Shown: positions 7,559 through 16,663, counted from the first letter of the stretch. The stretch: 59,668 nt of DNA from Clostridiales bacterium (GCA_015055615.1 SVHT01000003.1:1-59668), one strand, 5' to 3'. Numbers and translations are program-made. Notes: generated by a model not told the origin, from the sequence alone.

Positions 7559-8481
7559 AAACGGACGTTGCAAACAGATTGATATGGTTAAACGGCGAAA
7601 TCGTCAACGTAAACGACGCGAAAATCAACGTACTTTCGCCCACTTCGCAGTTTGGGCTGAACGTATTCGAGGGGATTCGTTGTTATTGGAACGAAAAGGA
7701 AGGACAGCTTTACGCTTTCCGTTTGGACGACCATTTTAAACGTTTAAAGCAGTCGCAAAAGCTTTTGTGGATGGAAGATAAGTACACGGTGGCAGAATTG
7801 ACGGACGCCTTTTTGTCCGTTATCCGCGCCAACGAATACAAGGAAGATATCGCCGTCCGTCAAACGCTGTTTGTGGACGGGTTTGGCAGTTGGAGCTCGA
7901 AAGAGAGCGTGGGTATGTTCATTTCCCCGATTCCCAAGGCAAAGACCAACCCCGAATACAACAAAAAGGGTTTGCATTGTTGCATTAGCTCGTGGCAACG
8001 TATCCACGACAACGCGCTCTCGCCTCGCATTAAATGTGGCGCGAACTATATCAACAGCCGTATGGCGCAGTTGGAAGCGCTGAAAAACGGCTACGACACC
8101 ACGATTTTCTTAAACAAGGACGGCAAGGTGGCAGAGGGCCCCGGCTCGTGTTTGTTTATGGTCAAGAACGGAACGCTCGTGACGCCCCTTTTGACGGACA
8201 GCGTTTTGGAGAGCATTACCCGTGATACGATTATCCGCATTGCGAAAGAAATTTTGCAAATTCCCGTGATGGAAAGAAGTGTGGACAGAACGGAGCTTTA
8301 CACTTGCGACGAAGCGTTTTTGTGCGGTTCGGCAATGGAAATTACCCCTATTTATTCGGTGGACAAATATGCAATCAGCGAGGAGGAAGGGGCGATTACG
8401 AGAAAGTTGCACGAGTTGTATTTGCAGATTGTAACGGGACAGATAGAAGAATATAGACGTTGGTTGACGGCGATTTATTGA
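7555..8481 (+). CDS. Branched-chain-type class IV aminotransferase
   Basis: 308 residues of fold-type IV PLP enzyme. Visible are WLNGEIVNVNDAKINV at the start, GLNVFEGIRCYW, the catalytic lysine in PRIKCGANYINS (Lys160), and EGPGSCLFMV followed by SITRDTIIRIA. This is close to IlvE, which exchanges amino groups between branched-chain 2-oxo acids and glutamate. The start ATGA overlaps the sugar transferase stop, so translation is probably coupled. Being inside a polysaccharide operon with an aldolase and decarboxylase, it may supply a special amino acid for glycan decoration rather than general Val/Leu/Ile synthesis. Confidence 0.85.
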   Translation: MKTDVANRLIWLNGEIVNVNDAKINVLSPTSQFGLNVFEGIRCYWNEKEGQLYAFRLDDHFKRLKQSQKLLWMEDKYTVAELTDAFLSVIRANEYKEDIAVRQTLFVDGFGSWSSKESVGMFISPIPKAKTNPEYNKKGLHCCISSWQRIHDNALSPRIKCGANYINSRMAQLEALKNGYDTTIFLNKDGKVAEGPGSCLFMVKNGTLVTPLLTDSVLESITRDTIIRIAKEILQIPVMERSVDRTELYTCDEAFLCGSAMEITPIYSVDKYAISEEEGAITRKLHELYLQIVTGQIEEYRRWLTAIY

Positions 8482-8496
8482 GGTTGTTGGTAAGGT

Positions 8497-9264
8497 ATGG
8501 AAAGAGAGTATTTACAAGACACGGTATCTGTGATTATTCCCGTTTATAACGCAGGGAAATTTTTGGACAGAACGTTAAATTCGATTTTTGCGCAGACGTA
8601 TAAAAACGTCGAAATCGTGCTGGTGGACGATTGTTCTAAGGACAATTCGGCGGAAATTATCAAGAAATATCAAGAAACGCACCCCGAAATCGTGTACCAT
8701 TTGCAAGAAACCAACCAAGGTGCGGCGGTGGCGAGAAACACGGCTTTGGAGCTTGCCAAGGGTCGCTACGTTGCCTTTTTGGACAGCGACGATATGTGGT
8801 ATCCCGACAAGTTGGAAAAACAGCTCGCGCTTATGAAGGAAAAGGACGCGGCGTTTTGCTTTGCGGCGATTGAAATGGTAAACAACGACGACGAGGTCGT
8901 GAAGAAAAAGAGAAAGGTAAAGGAAAAAATCAATTACCGTTTCCTTTTGCACAATACGATGATTGCAACGTCGTCCGTGGTGGTGGACAGAGAAAAAAAG
9001 GGGGATTTTCGTATGCCTTTGCGTCGTGGCGGGCAAGATTATGCGACGTGGTTGATGCTGATGCGCGACGGAACGGTTGCGTACGGTATCAACGAAGCCT
9101 TGGTGAAATACCGCGTGGGCAATAAATCCCTTTCGTCCAACAAGTTCAAGAGCATTAAACAGGTTTGGCAAATCCAAACGCAGAACGAAAAAATTTGCAA
9201 ATTCAAGGCGTTTTTCCACGTGATAGGGTTTACTTGGAACGCGCTGATTAAATATTTATTTTAA
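8497..9264 (+). CDS. Glycosyltransferase family 2
   Basis: 255 residues. The GT-A fold is evident: VSVIIPVYNAGKFLDRTLNS, VEIVLVDDCSKDNSAEII, AVARNTALELAKGRYVAFLD and the metal-binding DSDDMW. A cluster of basic residues follows near position 130 (KKKRKVKEK). It has no transmembrane helices, so it works on the inner membrane face transferring a sugar from a nucleotide donor to the lipid-linked acceptor. Donor and linkage cannot be read from sequence. Confidence 0.9.
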   Translation: MEREYLQDTVSVIIPVYNAGKFLDRTLNSIFAQTYKNVEIVLVDDCSKDNSAEIIKKYQETHPEIVYHLQETNQGAAVARNTALELAKGRYVAFLDSDDMWYPDKLEKQLALMKEKDAAFCFAAIEMVNNDDEVVKKKRKVKEKINYRFLLHNTMIATSSVVVDREKKGDFRMPLRRGGQDYATWLMLMRDGTVAYGINEALVKYRVGNKSLSSNKFKSIKQVWQIQTQNEKICKFKAFFHVIGFTWNALIKYLF

Positions 9265-9275
9265 CGGAGCAGACA

Positions 9276-9785
9276 ATGGAAAATTATCTTCTGTACGAGA
9301 TTGCAGATAACGGAAGTTCGGCGTTTGAACAAAGGGAAACGGAAACCGTCCGTTTTGGAAAACTCCGTCCGTTTAGCAAAAAAGGCAAAGGGCGTTTGTC
9401 CAATCTCTATTGGTGGTTGATTAGCAAAAAGCTTTATATTTGCGAAATCGCCGACAAAGAAACGGGCGAAGTGATGCACTACACCTACGTGATGAAAAAA
9501 TCGTACAAATTCCCGTTTATGAAAAAGGACGATTATATGGTGGGGCCCTCCGTGACGGACGAAAAGTTCCGCGGGCGGGGCTTGCTCGGCAGAGGGATAA
9601 ACTTTGCAAAGCAAGAAATCTTGGCGATAAATGCAAACGCGCGTTTTATCGGTTTGGTACGCCAAAAAAATATTTCGTCGAGAAAGGGAATTGAAAAAAT
9701 CGGCATGCTGTCGACGGGCAGAGAGTTTCGGAAAAATAGATTAAAAATTTACAAAGAAGTAAAGGAAGAAAAAACGGAAGAATAA
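9276..9785 (+). CDS. GNAT-fold acyltransferase
   Basis: 169 residues. The core contains MVGPSVTDEKFRGRGLLGRG, a version of the acetyl-CoA binding loop (R/Q-x-x-G-x-G/A), followed by a helix and FIGLVRQKNISSRKGIEKIG, the usual place of the GNAT Asn-Ile-Ala-Ser region. The N-terminal ~60 residues are basic. Members in such clusters acylate an amino group on a nucleotide sugar. It lies between two glycosyltransferase genes, 6 bp before the next start, so an N-acylation of a glycan sugar is likely but unproven. Confidence 0.7.
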   Translation: MENYLLYEIADNGSSAFEQRETETVRFGKLRPFSKKGKGRLSNLYWWLISKKLYICEIADKETGEVMHYTYVMKKSYKFPFMKKDDYMVGPSVTDEKFRGRGLLGRGINFAKQEILAINANARFIGLVRQKNISSRKGIEKIGMLSTGREFRKNRLKIYKEVKEEKTEE

Positions 9786-9790
9786 GGCTT

Positions 9791-10885
9791 ATGAAAAAGA
9801 TTTTGTGTATTGCGGCGTCTATGGACACGGGTGGGGCGGAAACCTTTTTGATGAAGGTGTTCCGCGGTATTGATAAAGAAAAATGGCATATGGATTTTTG
9901 CGTGACGAAAAAGGAACGCGGCTTTTACGACGACGAAATCGAACAAGGCGGCGGTAGGATTTTCAGAATTACGCAAAAGACGGACAGCATGAAAAAGTTC
10001 AAAAAAGAGCTGGCGGCGGTCATCAAGGAAAATCAATACGACGTCGTGTTTAGAAGCGGTGCATCCTGCTTTACGGCTATCGATTTGTGGGTGGCGAAAA
10101 AATGCGGTGTAAAGGTGCGCGTTTTGCGTTCGAGCAACGCGGGCACGATGCAGGGCAAGGTTCAACAGCTGATCAACGTATTCTGTCGCGGTATGCTCAC
10201 AAGGGCGGCAAACGTGAAAATGGCGCCGTCCATGCTCGCCGCGGAATATACCTTTGGCAAGCGTCGCGCGCACAAACACGCTTGTATCCTCAAAAACGGA
10301 TTGGACGTGTCGAGATTCGCCTTTAACGAAGAGGTAAGGACGAAAATCCGTCAAGAGCTCGGCTTGGACGATAAATTTATCGTCGGGCACGTCGGACGTT
10401 TGTCGGGGCAGAAAAATCATAAGTTCTTGATAGATATTTTTTACGAATTCCAAAAGAAACGCGAGGACGCCGTTTTGATTTTAATCGGGACGGGGGAACT
10501 CAAAGAACAAATTCAGGCGAAAGCGGAAAGCTTGGGTATTGGCGACAAAGTCATTTTCTTGGGCGTACGCTCCAACGTACCCGATTATTTGATGGCGATG
10601 GATATGATGGCGTTCCCGTCCTTGTTCGAGGGGATGCCCAACGTGATTATCGAGGCGCAAACGACGGGGTTGCCGTGCTTGATTGCGGATACGATTACGA
10701 AGGAAGCCCTCGTTACCGACCGCGTGCGCATGCTGTCCCTTTCCGATTCCGCGGAAAAGTGGGCGGAGGAAATGGAAAAAACGGATATTGCGACGGATAG
10801 ACAGGCGTACGCAGAACAAATGCGCGCGGCGGGTTATGAAATGCAAGACGTAATAGAAACTTTTTGTAAGGAAATTGACGTATGA
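9791..10885 (+). CDS. Glycosyltransferase family 4 (GT-B)
   Basis: 364 residues. The N-terminal Rossmann domain begins with ILCIAASMDTGGAETFLMKV, a typical acceptor-side loop. The C-terminal domain contains IVGHVGRLSGQKNHKFLID, LILIGTGEL, VIFLGVRSNVPDYLMAMD and the donor-binding FPSLFEGMPNVIIEAQ with the conserved EX7E arrangement. It is a retaining sugar transferase on the cytoplasmic face acting after the initiating transferase. Its stop overlaps no gene; a short 2,3-dehydratase piece follows. Confidence 0.9.
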   Translation: MKKILCIAASMDTGGAETFLMKVFRGIDKEKWHMDFCVTKKERGFYDDEIEQGGGRIFRITQKTDSMKKFKKELAAVIKENQYDVVFRSGASCFTAIDLWVAKKCGVKVRVLRSSNAGTMQGKVQQLINVFCRGMLTRAANVKMAPSMLAAEYTFGKRRAHKHACILKNGLDVSRFAFNEEVRTKIRQELGLDDKFIVGHVGRLSGQKNHKFLIDIFYEFQKKREDAVLILIGTGELKEQIQAKAESLGIGDKVIFLGVRSNVPDYLMAMDMMAFPSLFEGMPNVIIEAQTTGLPCLIADTITKEALVTDRVRMLSLSDSAEKWAEEMEKTDIATDRQAYAEQMRAAGYEMQDVIETFCKEIDV

Positions 10886-10912
10886 CGGTTAGGGAACAAA
10901 AATCAGGAATTC

Positions 10913-11167
10913 GTGTATTTCTTCGAAGAAAAAATGCGCAAAGAAAAGCCGATGACGGACGTAATGCTCTCGGAAGAGGGCGGTAGATTTTACCACGAAG
11001 AAAACCGCAATTTGATTTTAGAAGTGGATAAAAACGAAGTGCCCAAGGACGTTGCGGGGTATCATTGGTGCGATTTTGCGACCTTGAATTATTTGACGCA
11101 GGTCAATAATTGTTTAAATATTCAGCTTAGAAATTTGCTCTCTTTGTTGGACGAGCCTACGGAATAA
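10913..11167 (+). CDS. Short NDP-hexose 2,3-dehydratase-like protein (probably truncated)
   Basis: 84 residues from GTG 10913, which has AGGA just upstream; the frame is open back to 10886. SEEGGRFYHEENRNLILEV followed by LNYLTQVNNCLNIQLRNLL matches the C-terminal end of one EvaA/TylX-type dehydratase module (PF03559). A full module has about 220 residues and the full enzyme two modules. The reading NQEFVYFF upstream of the start also looks protein-like, so the gene has probably lost its 5' part. The next gene is the 3-ketoreductase type partner expected for 2-deoxygenation. Whether the short form works with it is open. Confidence 0.65.
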   Translation: MYFFEEKMRKEKPMTDVMLSEEGGRFYHEENRNLILEVDKNEVPKDVAGYHWCDFATLNYLTQVNNCLNIQLRNLLSLLDEPTE

Positions 11168-11176
11168 GGAGTTTTT

Positions 11177-12184
11177 ATGATAAAAATCGGCATTTTGGGT
11201 GCGTCGGATATTGCGTTTAGGCGGATGGCGCCCGCCCTTTGCAACAGCGACCGTTTTCAGTACGTCGGCGTGGCGATTTCTTCCAAAGAAGAATGGGGCG
11301 TGGACAACGCGGACGCTCTCGTTGCGGCGCAAATGGCAAAGGCAAAGACCTTTGAAGAAAAATTCGGCGGAAAAATTTTTGAAAGCTATCACGATTTATT
11401 GACGGCAAAGGACGTGGACGCGATATATCTGCCCTTGCCCCCGGGACTGCATTATAAGTGGGGCAAAATTGCCTTGGAAAACGGCAAACACATTTTGCTC
11501 GAAAAACCGTTTACCGCTTGTCTGCAAGATACCGAATCGTTGCTTGCGCTTGCGGAAGAGAAGGGCTTGGCGGTGCACGAAAATTTTGCCTTTGTCTATC
11601 ACGCGCAGATAGAAAAAATCAAGGAAATTGTAGATGACGGAGAAATCGGCGACGTGCGGTTGATTCGTACGGCGTTCGGCTTTCCCTATCGCGGCGAAAA
11701 CGATTTCCGTTACCATAAATCCATGGGTGGCGGCGCGTTGCTCGATTGCGGTGGATATCCGTTGAAGCTTGCCGATTATCTGCTTGGCGGGGATACCCGT
11801 ATCAGCGATTGTCAGTTGTTGTCGGCGAAGGGGCACGACGTAGACGTATACGGCGCGGCGACCTTGCAAAACGAAGTCGGCGCGGTGGCGCAGATTGCGT
11901 TCGGTATGGATAACTCGTACAAATGCGATTTGGAGATTTGGGGAAGTCAAGGGTATTTGTCCACTCCTCGCGTGTTTACCCCGACGGCGGAAATGGAAAC
12001 GGTTATCACCATAAAGACACAAACGGAAAAAACGGTGACGGTTGCGCCCGACGACCAATTTTTGCACTCGGCGGAGTTTTTTGCCGATTGCGTAGGAAAC
12101 GCCCTTACGCGCGCGGGACATTATCAAACAATACGGCATCAAGCAAAATTATTTCAAGATATTATCAACGAAAAAGGAGTATAA
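11177..12184 (+). CDS. Gfo/Idh/MocA family oxidoreductase (sugar reductase)
   Basis: 335 residues. The N-terminal Rossmann domain starts IKIGILGASDIAFRRMAPAL. DVDAIYLPLPPGLHYKW and HILLEKPFT carry the conserved EKP lysine. The C-terminal domain has GGGALLDCGGYPLKLADYLLG with the conserved aspartate and glycines. This combination is typical of NDP-4-keto-hexose 3-ketoreductases such as TylC1/EryBII-like partners of 2,3-dehydratases, but also of inositol-type dehydrogenases. It lies 9 bp after the dehydratase piece and 1 bp before an aminotransferase, in front of rmlA and rmlB, which favours deoxysugar synthesis. Confidence 0.85.
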   Translation: MIKIGILGASDIAFRRMAPALCNSDRFQYVGVAISSKEEWGVDNADALVAAQMAKAKTFEEKFGGKIFESYHDLLTAKDVDAIYLPLPPGLHYKWGKIALENGKHILLEKPFTACLQDTESLLALAEEKGLAVHENFAFVYHAQIEKIKEIVDDGEIGDVRLIRTAFGFPYRGENDFRYHKSMGGGALLDCGGYPLKLADYLLGGDTRISDCQLLSAKGHDVDVYGAATLQNEVGAVAQIAFGMDNSYKCDLEIWGSQGYLSTPRVFTPTAEMETVITIKTQTEKTVTVAPDDQFLHSAEFFADCVGNALTRAGHYQTIRHQAKLFQDIINEKGV

Positions 12185-12185
12185 A

Positions 12186-13283
12186 ATGGAGAAAAAACCG
12201 ATTATGGTGGTGCGCTCGTCTATGCCCCCGTACGAGGAGTTTATCGAGGAGATAAAGGACTTGTGGGAGAGTCGGCATTTGACGCACCAGGGGCCGAAAT
12301 ATCACCTTTTGGCGGAAAAGCTCAAGGAATATTTGGGCGTAAAGGAAATCTCGATGTTTGCCAACGGGCATTTGGCGTTGGAGCTTGCGATTGAGGCAAT
12401 GGGGCTTACGGGCGAAGTGATTACCACGCCCTATACCTTTGCTTCGACGACGCAGGCGATTGTACGCAACGGCTTGACGCCCGTGTTCTGCGATATCCGC
12501 GAGGACGATTACACGATGGACGTGTCGAAAATAGAGAGCTTGATTACGGACAAAACGTCTGCGATTATGCCCGTACACGTGTACGGAAACGTCTGCGACG
12601 TGTACGCCATTGAAAAGATTGCGAAAAAGCATAATTTAAAGGTTATCTACGACGCGGCGCACGTGTTCGGGGTGGAAGTGGACGGAATTCCCGTGGGGAA
12701 TTTTGGCGATATGACGATGTTTAGTTTCCACGCGACCAAGGTCTATCACACGGTTGAGGGTGGCGGTTTGGTTTTCTCCGATCCGAAATATCAGACGAAA
12801 TTGGCGCAACTTCGGCAGTTCGGTATGCAAGGGCAAGAAAGCGTGCCTATCGTCGGTACGAACGCGAAAATGACGGAAATGCACGCAGCGATGGGGCTTT
12901 GCAATTTACGCCATATCGACGAAGAGATTGCAAAGCGTAAAAAGGCGGCGGAAAGATATTTGCAACGCCTTGGCGGGGTAAAGGGTATTCAGCTTTGCTA
13001 TCCCAAGGACAACGTCAAAGGCAATTATGCGTACTTCCCCGTGGTGTTCGACGGCTATAAATATAACCGCGACGAAGTGAGCGACCTGCTTGCCAAGGAA
13101 AACATTTTTGCCCGTAAATATTTCTATCCGCTCACGAGCGATTTTGAGGCGTATCAAGGCAAATTCCCGATTCAGGAAACGCCGATTGCCCGCCGTATTG
13201 CAAACAGCGTGCTGACGTTGCCTCTGTATGCGGACTTGACGGTGGAAGAGGTCGACAGAATTTGCGATATCATTTTACAATAA
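12186..13283 (+). CDS. DegT/DnrJ/EryC1/StrS family sugar aminotransferase
   Basis: 365 residues, fold-type I PLP enzyme. ANGHLALELAIEAMGL binds PLP phosphate, VIYDAAHVFGVEV holds the pyridine-ring aspartate, and FHATKVYHTVEGGG carries the Schiff-base lysine (Lys185). The C-terminal part has HAAMGLCNLRHIDEEI and FPVVFDGYKYNRDEV. Enzymes of this group convert a 3- or 4-keto nucleotide sugar to an amino sugar using glutamate. With rmlA and rmlB next to it, the substrate is probably a dTDP-4-keto-6-deoxyhexose or its 2-deoxy derivative. A GNAT protein at 15198 could acylate the product. Confidence 0.9.
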   Translation: MEKKPIMVVRSSMPPYEEFIEEIKDLWESRHLTHQGPKYHLLAEKLKEYLGVKEISMFANGHLALELAIEAMGLTGEVITTPYTFASTTQAIVRNGLTPVFCDIREDDYTMDVSKIESLITDKTSAIMPVHVYGNVCDVYAIEKIAKKHNLKVIYDAAHVFGVEVDGIPVGNFGDMTMFSFHATKVYHTVEGGGLVFSDPKYQTKLAQLRQFGMQGQESVPIVGTNAKMTEMHAAMGLCNLRHIDEEIAKRKKAAERYLQRLGGVKGIQLCYPKDNVKGNYAYFPVVFDGYKYNRDEVSDLLAKENIFARKYFYPLTSDFEAYQGKFPIQETPIARRIANSVLTLPLYADLTVEEVDRICDIILQ

Positions 13284-13304
13284 GATAAGAAAGGAGAAAG
13301 TGAC

Positions 13305-14177
13305 ATGAAAGGTATTATATTAGCAGGCGGTAAGGGCACGCGCCTTTACCCGATGACAAAATCGGTTTCCAAACAGTTATTGCCCATCTATGACAAGCCG
13401 TTGATTTATTATCCGCTGTCGATTTTGATGCTCGCAAGCATTCGCGAAGTGTTGATTATTTCGACGCCCGAGGATATCGGCGATTATGAAAAATTGCTGG
13501 GCGACGGCAGTCAAATCGGTATTTCCATTTCGTACAAAGTACAAGACAAACCCCGCGGTTTGGCGGACGCGTTTATTCTCGGCGAAGACTTTATCGGCGA
13601 TGACAGCGTTTGCTTGATTTTGGGCGACAACGTTTTCTACGGTCAGTTTATGACGCAGACCTTGCGCCAAGCCATGGCAAACAAAACGGGCGGTACGATT
13701 TTCGGCTATCCCGTAAAGGACGCGCGCGCGTTTGGCGTGGTGGAATTTGACGAGAATAACAAGGTTATCTCGATTGAAGAAAAACCGCAAAATCCGAAAT
13801 CGAACTATGCCGTGCCCGGGCTGTATTTCTACGACAACCGCGTTGTGGAAATTGCGAAAAACGTCAAGCCCTCTGCGCGTGGCGAAATTGAAATTACGGC
13901 AATCAACAACGCGTATTTGGAAATGGGCGAATTGAACGTAACGTTGCTTGGCAGAGGTATGGCGTGGTTGGATACGGGTACGCCCGAGGGTATGTTAAAG
14001 GCGGCGGAATTCGTGAAAGCGGTCCAAGATACGCAAGGTTTCTACGTTTCGTGTATCGAAGAAATCGCATGGCGCAGAGGCTTTATTACGACCGAACAGC
14101 TGATGGCTATCGGCGAATCTTTAAAGATGACGGATTACGGTCAATATCTTATTTCAATAGCAAAAGGAGAAAACTAA
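13305..14177 (+). CDS. rmlA: Glucose-1-phosphate thymidylyltransferase
   Basis: 290 residues, the normal RmlA length. [16 protein letters not shown] is the nucleotide-binding signature, followed by [25 protein letters not shown] and [20 protein letters not shown]. It forms dTDP-glucose from glucose-1-phosphate and dTTP, the first step of dTDP-sugar synthesis. It has a strong AAAGGAG ribosome binding site 22 bp after the aminotransferase stop and lies directly before rmlB. rmlC and rmlD are not in this cluster, so the product is not simply dTDP-rhamnose. Confidence 0.95.
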   Translation: MKGIILAGGKGTRLYPMTKSVSKQLLPIYDKPLIYYPLSILMLASIREVLIISTPEDIGDYEKLLGDGSQIGISISYKVQDKPRGLADAFILGEDFIGDDSVCLILGDNVFYGQFMTQTLRQAMANKTGGTIFGYPVKDARAFGVVEFDENNKVISIEEKPQNPKSNYAVPGLYFYDNRVVEIAKNVKPSARGEIEITAINNAYLEMGELNVTLLGRGMAWLDTGTPEGMLKAAEFVKAVQDTQGFYVSCIEEIAWRRGFITTEQLMAIGESLKMTDYGQYLISIAKGEN

Positions 14178-14178
14178 T

Positions 14179-15198
14179 ATGACGATTATTGTTACCGGCG
14201 GCGCTGGATTTATCGGCTCGAACTTTGTATTTTATATGCTGAAAAAATACCCCGATTACCGTATTGTTTGCTTGGACAAGCTGACGTACGCGGGGAATTT
14301 ATCGACGTTAGCGCCCGTAATGGACAACCCCAATTTCCGCTTTGTTAAGGCGGATATTTGCGACAGAGACGCGGTGTATACCCTCTTTGAAGAGGAAAAA
14401 CCCGATATGGTTGTGAACTTTGCAGCGGAAAGCCACGTAGACCGTTCTATCGAAGACCCCGGTATTTTCTTGCGGACGAATATCATGGGCACGGCAACGC
14501 TGATGGACGCGTGCAGAAAGTACGGCATTACCCGTTATCATCAGGTATCGACGGACGAAGTGTACGGAGATTTGCCGTTGGATCGCCCCGACTTGTTCTT
14601 CACGGAAGAAACGCCGATACATACCAGCTCGCCGTATAGCTCGTCGAAGGCGGGCGCGGACTTGTTGGTGCTTGCATACCACAGAACGTACGGCTTGCCC
14701 GTATCGATTAGCCGTTGTTCCAACAACTACGGACCTTATCATTTCCCCGAAAAGCTGATTCCGCTGATGATAGCAAACGCGCTGAATAACAAACCCCTGC
14801 CCGTGTACGGCGAAGGCTTGAACGTGCGCGATTGGCTGTACGTAGAGGACCATTGTAAGGCAATCGATTTGATTATCCATAAGGGCAGAGTGGGCGAGGT
14901 ATACAATATCGGCGGTCACAACGAAATGAAAAATATCGACATCGTTAAGCTGATTTGTAAGGCGCTTGGCAAGTCGGAGGACTTGATTACCTACGTTACG
15001 GACAGAAAGGGACACGATATGCGCTATGCAATCGACCCGACGAAAATCCACAACGAGCTTGGGTGGTTGCCTGAAACGATGTTCGCGGACGGTATTCAAA
15101 AGACGATTGCGTGGTATTTGGAAAACCGCGAATGGTGGGAAACGATCATCAACGGCGAATATACGAAATACTACGAAAAAATGTACGGTAACCGTTGA
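14179..15198 (+). CDS. rmlB: dTDP-glucose 4,6-dehydratase
   Basis: 339 residues of extended short-chain dehydrogenase. MTIIVTGGAGFIGSNFV binds NAD, VNFAAESHVDRSIEDP is RmlB-specific, STDEVYGDL holds the catalytic Thr-Asp-Glu, and SPYSSSKAGAD the Tyr153-x3-Lys157 pair. It converts dTDP-glucose to dTDP-4-keto-6-deoxyglucose. It begins 1 bp after rmlA and overlaps the following GNAT gene by one base. Its product is the branching point for the reductase and aminotransferase upstream. Confidence 0.95.
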   Translation: MTIIVTGGAGFIGSNFVFYMLKKYPDYRIVCLDKLTYAGNLSTLAPVMDNPNFRFVKADICDRDAVYTLFEEEKPDMVVNFAAESHVDRSIEDPGIFLRTNIMGTATLMDACRKYGITRYHQVSTDEVYGDLPLDRPDLFFTEETPIHTSSPYSSSKAGADLLVLAYHRTYGLPVSISRCSNNYGPYHFPEKLIPLMIANALNNKPLPVYGEGLNVRDWLYVEDHCKAIDLIIHKGRVGEVYNIGGHNEMKNIDIVKLICKALGKSEDLITYVTDRKGHDMRYAIDPTKIHNELGWLPETMFADGIQKTIAWYLENREWWETIINGEYTKYYEKMYGNR

Positions 15199-15644
15199 TG
15201 GCTGGCGTTTGCAAAGTAACCAAAGAGGAATTGGAATCCTTTTTGCGCGCGGTTGACCAAGATTTTCCCGTGCCACTCAGTCAAAAATCCGATTTGAGCG
15301 TTTTGGCAGAAAAGTTTGCGCAAAGGGCAGATATTTTTGCCGAGCGTATCGATGGAAAAATAGCGGGCGCGGTGATTGGGTATATCACGAACGGTTTTTC
15401 GGAGATATCCTTTATCACGGTCGTGGCGGTACGCAAGGAATACCGTGGAAAAGGGGTTTCAAAACGCGCTTTGCTTTCCTATATCGCCGAAGCCAAAAAA
15501 CAAGGGCGGTTTAAGGCGATAGACGTATACACGCAACGGGAAAACGCGACGGCGATTGGATTGTATAAGGGTTGTGGCTTTGTCGATTATAAAATCGAGA
15601 ACGAGCCTCGTCCAAACGACGTGCATTTGATTTATTATTTATAG
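15198..15644 (+). CDS. GNAT family N-acetyltransferase
   Basis: 148 residues. ITVVAVRKEYRGKGVSKRAL is the acetyl-CoA pyrophosphate loop, and YTQRENATAIGLYKGCGFVD the conserved Asn/Tyr region of GNAT proteins. ATG 15198 shares its first base with the rmlB TGA stop, so coupling is likely. The overall layout is like WecD/PseH-type enzymes that acetylate 4-amino-4,6-dideoxy sugars, which fits the aminotransferase 2 kb upstream. The exact substrate cannot be stated. Confidence 0.8.
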   Translation: MAGVCKVTKEELESFLRAVDQDFPVPLSQKSDLSVLAEKFAQRADIFAERIDGKIAGAVIGYITNGFSEISFITVVAVRKEYRGKGVSKRALLSYIAEAKKQGRFKAIDVYTQRENATAIGLYKGCGFVDYKIENEPRPNDVHLIYYL

Positions 15645-15654
15645 GAGTAAGAGC

Positions 15655-16659
15655 ATGAATATTTTGATCACGTCCGCAGGCAGACGCGGATATTTGATTA
15701 AATATTTTAAGGAAGCTTTAAACGGTGACGGGCTGGTGATTGCGGGGAACTGTATCGACGGTGTGCCCGCCTTTCAAGAAGCGGATAAATCGGTGGTAAC
15801 GCCGATGGTATACGACGAAAATTATATCCCCTTTTTGCTTGACTACTGCAAGGAAAACAAGGTGGACGCGATTTTGTCCGTATACGACGTAGACGTGCCC
15901 GTTTTAGCGCATTACCGCAAGGAATTTGAGGCGGTGGGTACGCGCTTGGTGGTGTCGGACGAAAGCTTTGTGCGCATTTGCAACGATAAGTGGCAAAGCT
16001 ATTTGTATTTGATAGAAAACGGTTTTAAAACGCCCAAAACCTACCTTTCCTTGGCGGATACAAAAACGGCGTTGGCGAGTGGGGAGCTTAGCTTTCCGCT
16101 GATTGTAAAGCCGAGATACGGCAACGGCTCGATTGGGCTTTGCACGGCGCACGACGAGGAAGAGTTGGACGCTTTGTTCCGCTTGACGGAAAAGAGCGTG
16201 GAAAGGAGCTGGTTGCGTTTTGAATCGGCGCAGAGCGACGATACCGTCGTGGTGCAAGAAATGCTCCAAGGGGAGGAATACGGCTTGGATATTATCAACG
16301 ATTTGGACGGTAAGTACCGTAGCGTCATTATCAAACGCAAAGAGGCGATGCGTTCGGGTGAAACGGACAGCGCGCAGGTCGTTGAAAACGAAAAAATGAG
16401 AGCAATGGCGGAAAAACTTGCCCGACTTACGGGGCACGTGGGGAACCTCGATTGCGACGCTTTTTGGGTGGACGGCGAGCCGTACGTTTTGGAAATGAAC
16501 GCGCGTTTTGGCGGTGGATATCCGTTCAGTCATATCGCGGGGGCGAACGTACCCAAGGCGATTGTAGCATGGTTGCAAGGGGAAGAAATCGACGAAAAAT
16601 GGCTGACGGCGAAGGTTGGCGTGAAATCGTATAAAGATATCAACATAAGGATAGGATAA
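15655..16659 (+). CDS. ATP-grasp domain ligase (CarB-like)
   Basis: 334 residues. The N-terminal pre-ATP-grasp domain starts MNILITSAGRRGYLIKYF. The ATP-grasp core shows DKWQSYLYLIENGFKTP, FPLIVKPRYGNGSIGL with the ATP-binding lysine, VVVQEMLQGEEYGLDI, and FWVDGEPYVLEMNARFGGGY with the metal-binding Glu and Asn. Such enzymes in surface-glycan loci activate a carboxylate by phosphorylation and ligate it to an amine. It could join an amino acid or organic acid made by the aldolase, decarboxylase and aminotransferase to an amino sugar. That link is inference. Confidence 0.8.
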   Translation: MNILITSAGRRGYLIKYFKEALNGDGLVIAGNCIDGVPAFQEADKSVVTPMVYDENYIPFLLDYCKENKVDAILSVYDVDVPVLAHYRKEFEAVGTRLVVSDESFVRICNDKWQSYLYLIENGFKTPKTYLSLADTKTALASGELSFPLIVKPRYGNGSIGLCTAHDEEELDALFRLTEKSVERSWLRFESAQSDDTVVVQEMLQGEEYGLDIINDLDGKYRSVIIKRKEAMRSGETDSAQVVENEKMRAMAEKLARLTGHVGNLDCDAFWVDGEPYVLEMNARFGGGYPFSHIAGANVPKAIVAWLQGEEIDEKWLTAKVGVKSYKDINIRIG

Positions 16660-16663
16660 AGAT

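Noticed and set aside
13305-15198. dTDP-L-rhamnose synthesis
   Set aside because: rmlA and rmlB are present but no rmlC or rmlD gene is found in the cluster; the neighbours point to a deoxy-amino sugar instead.
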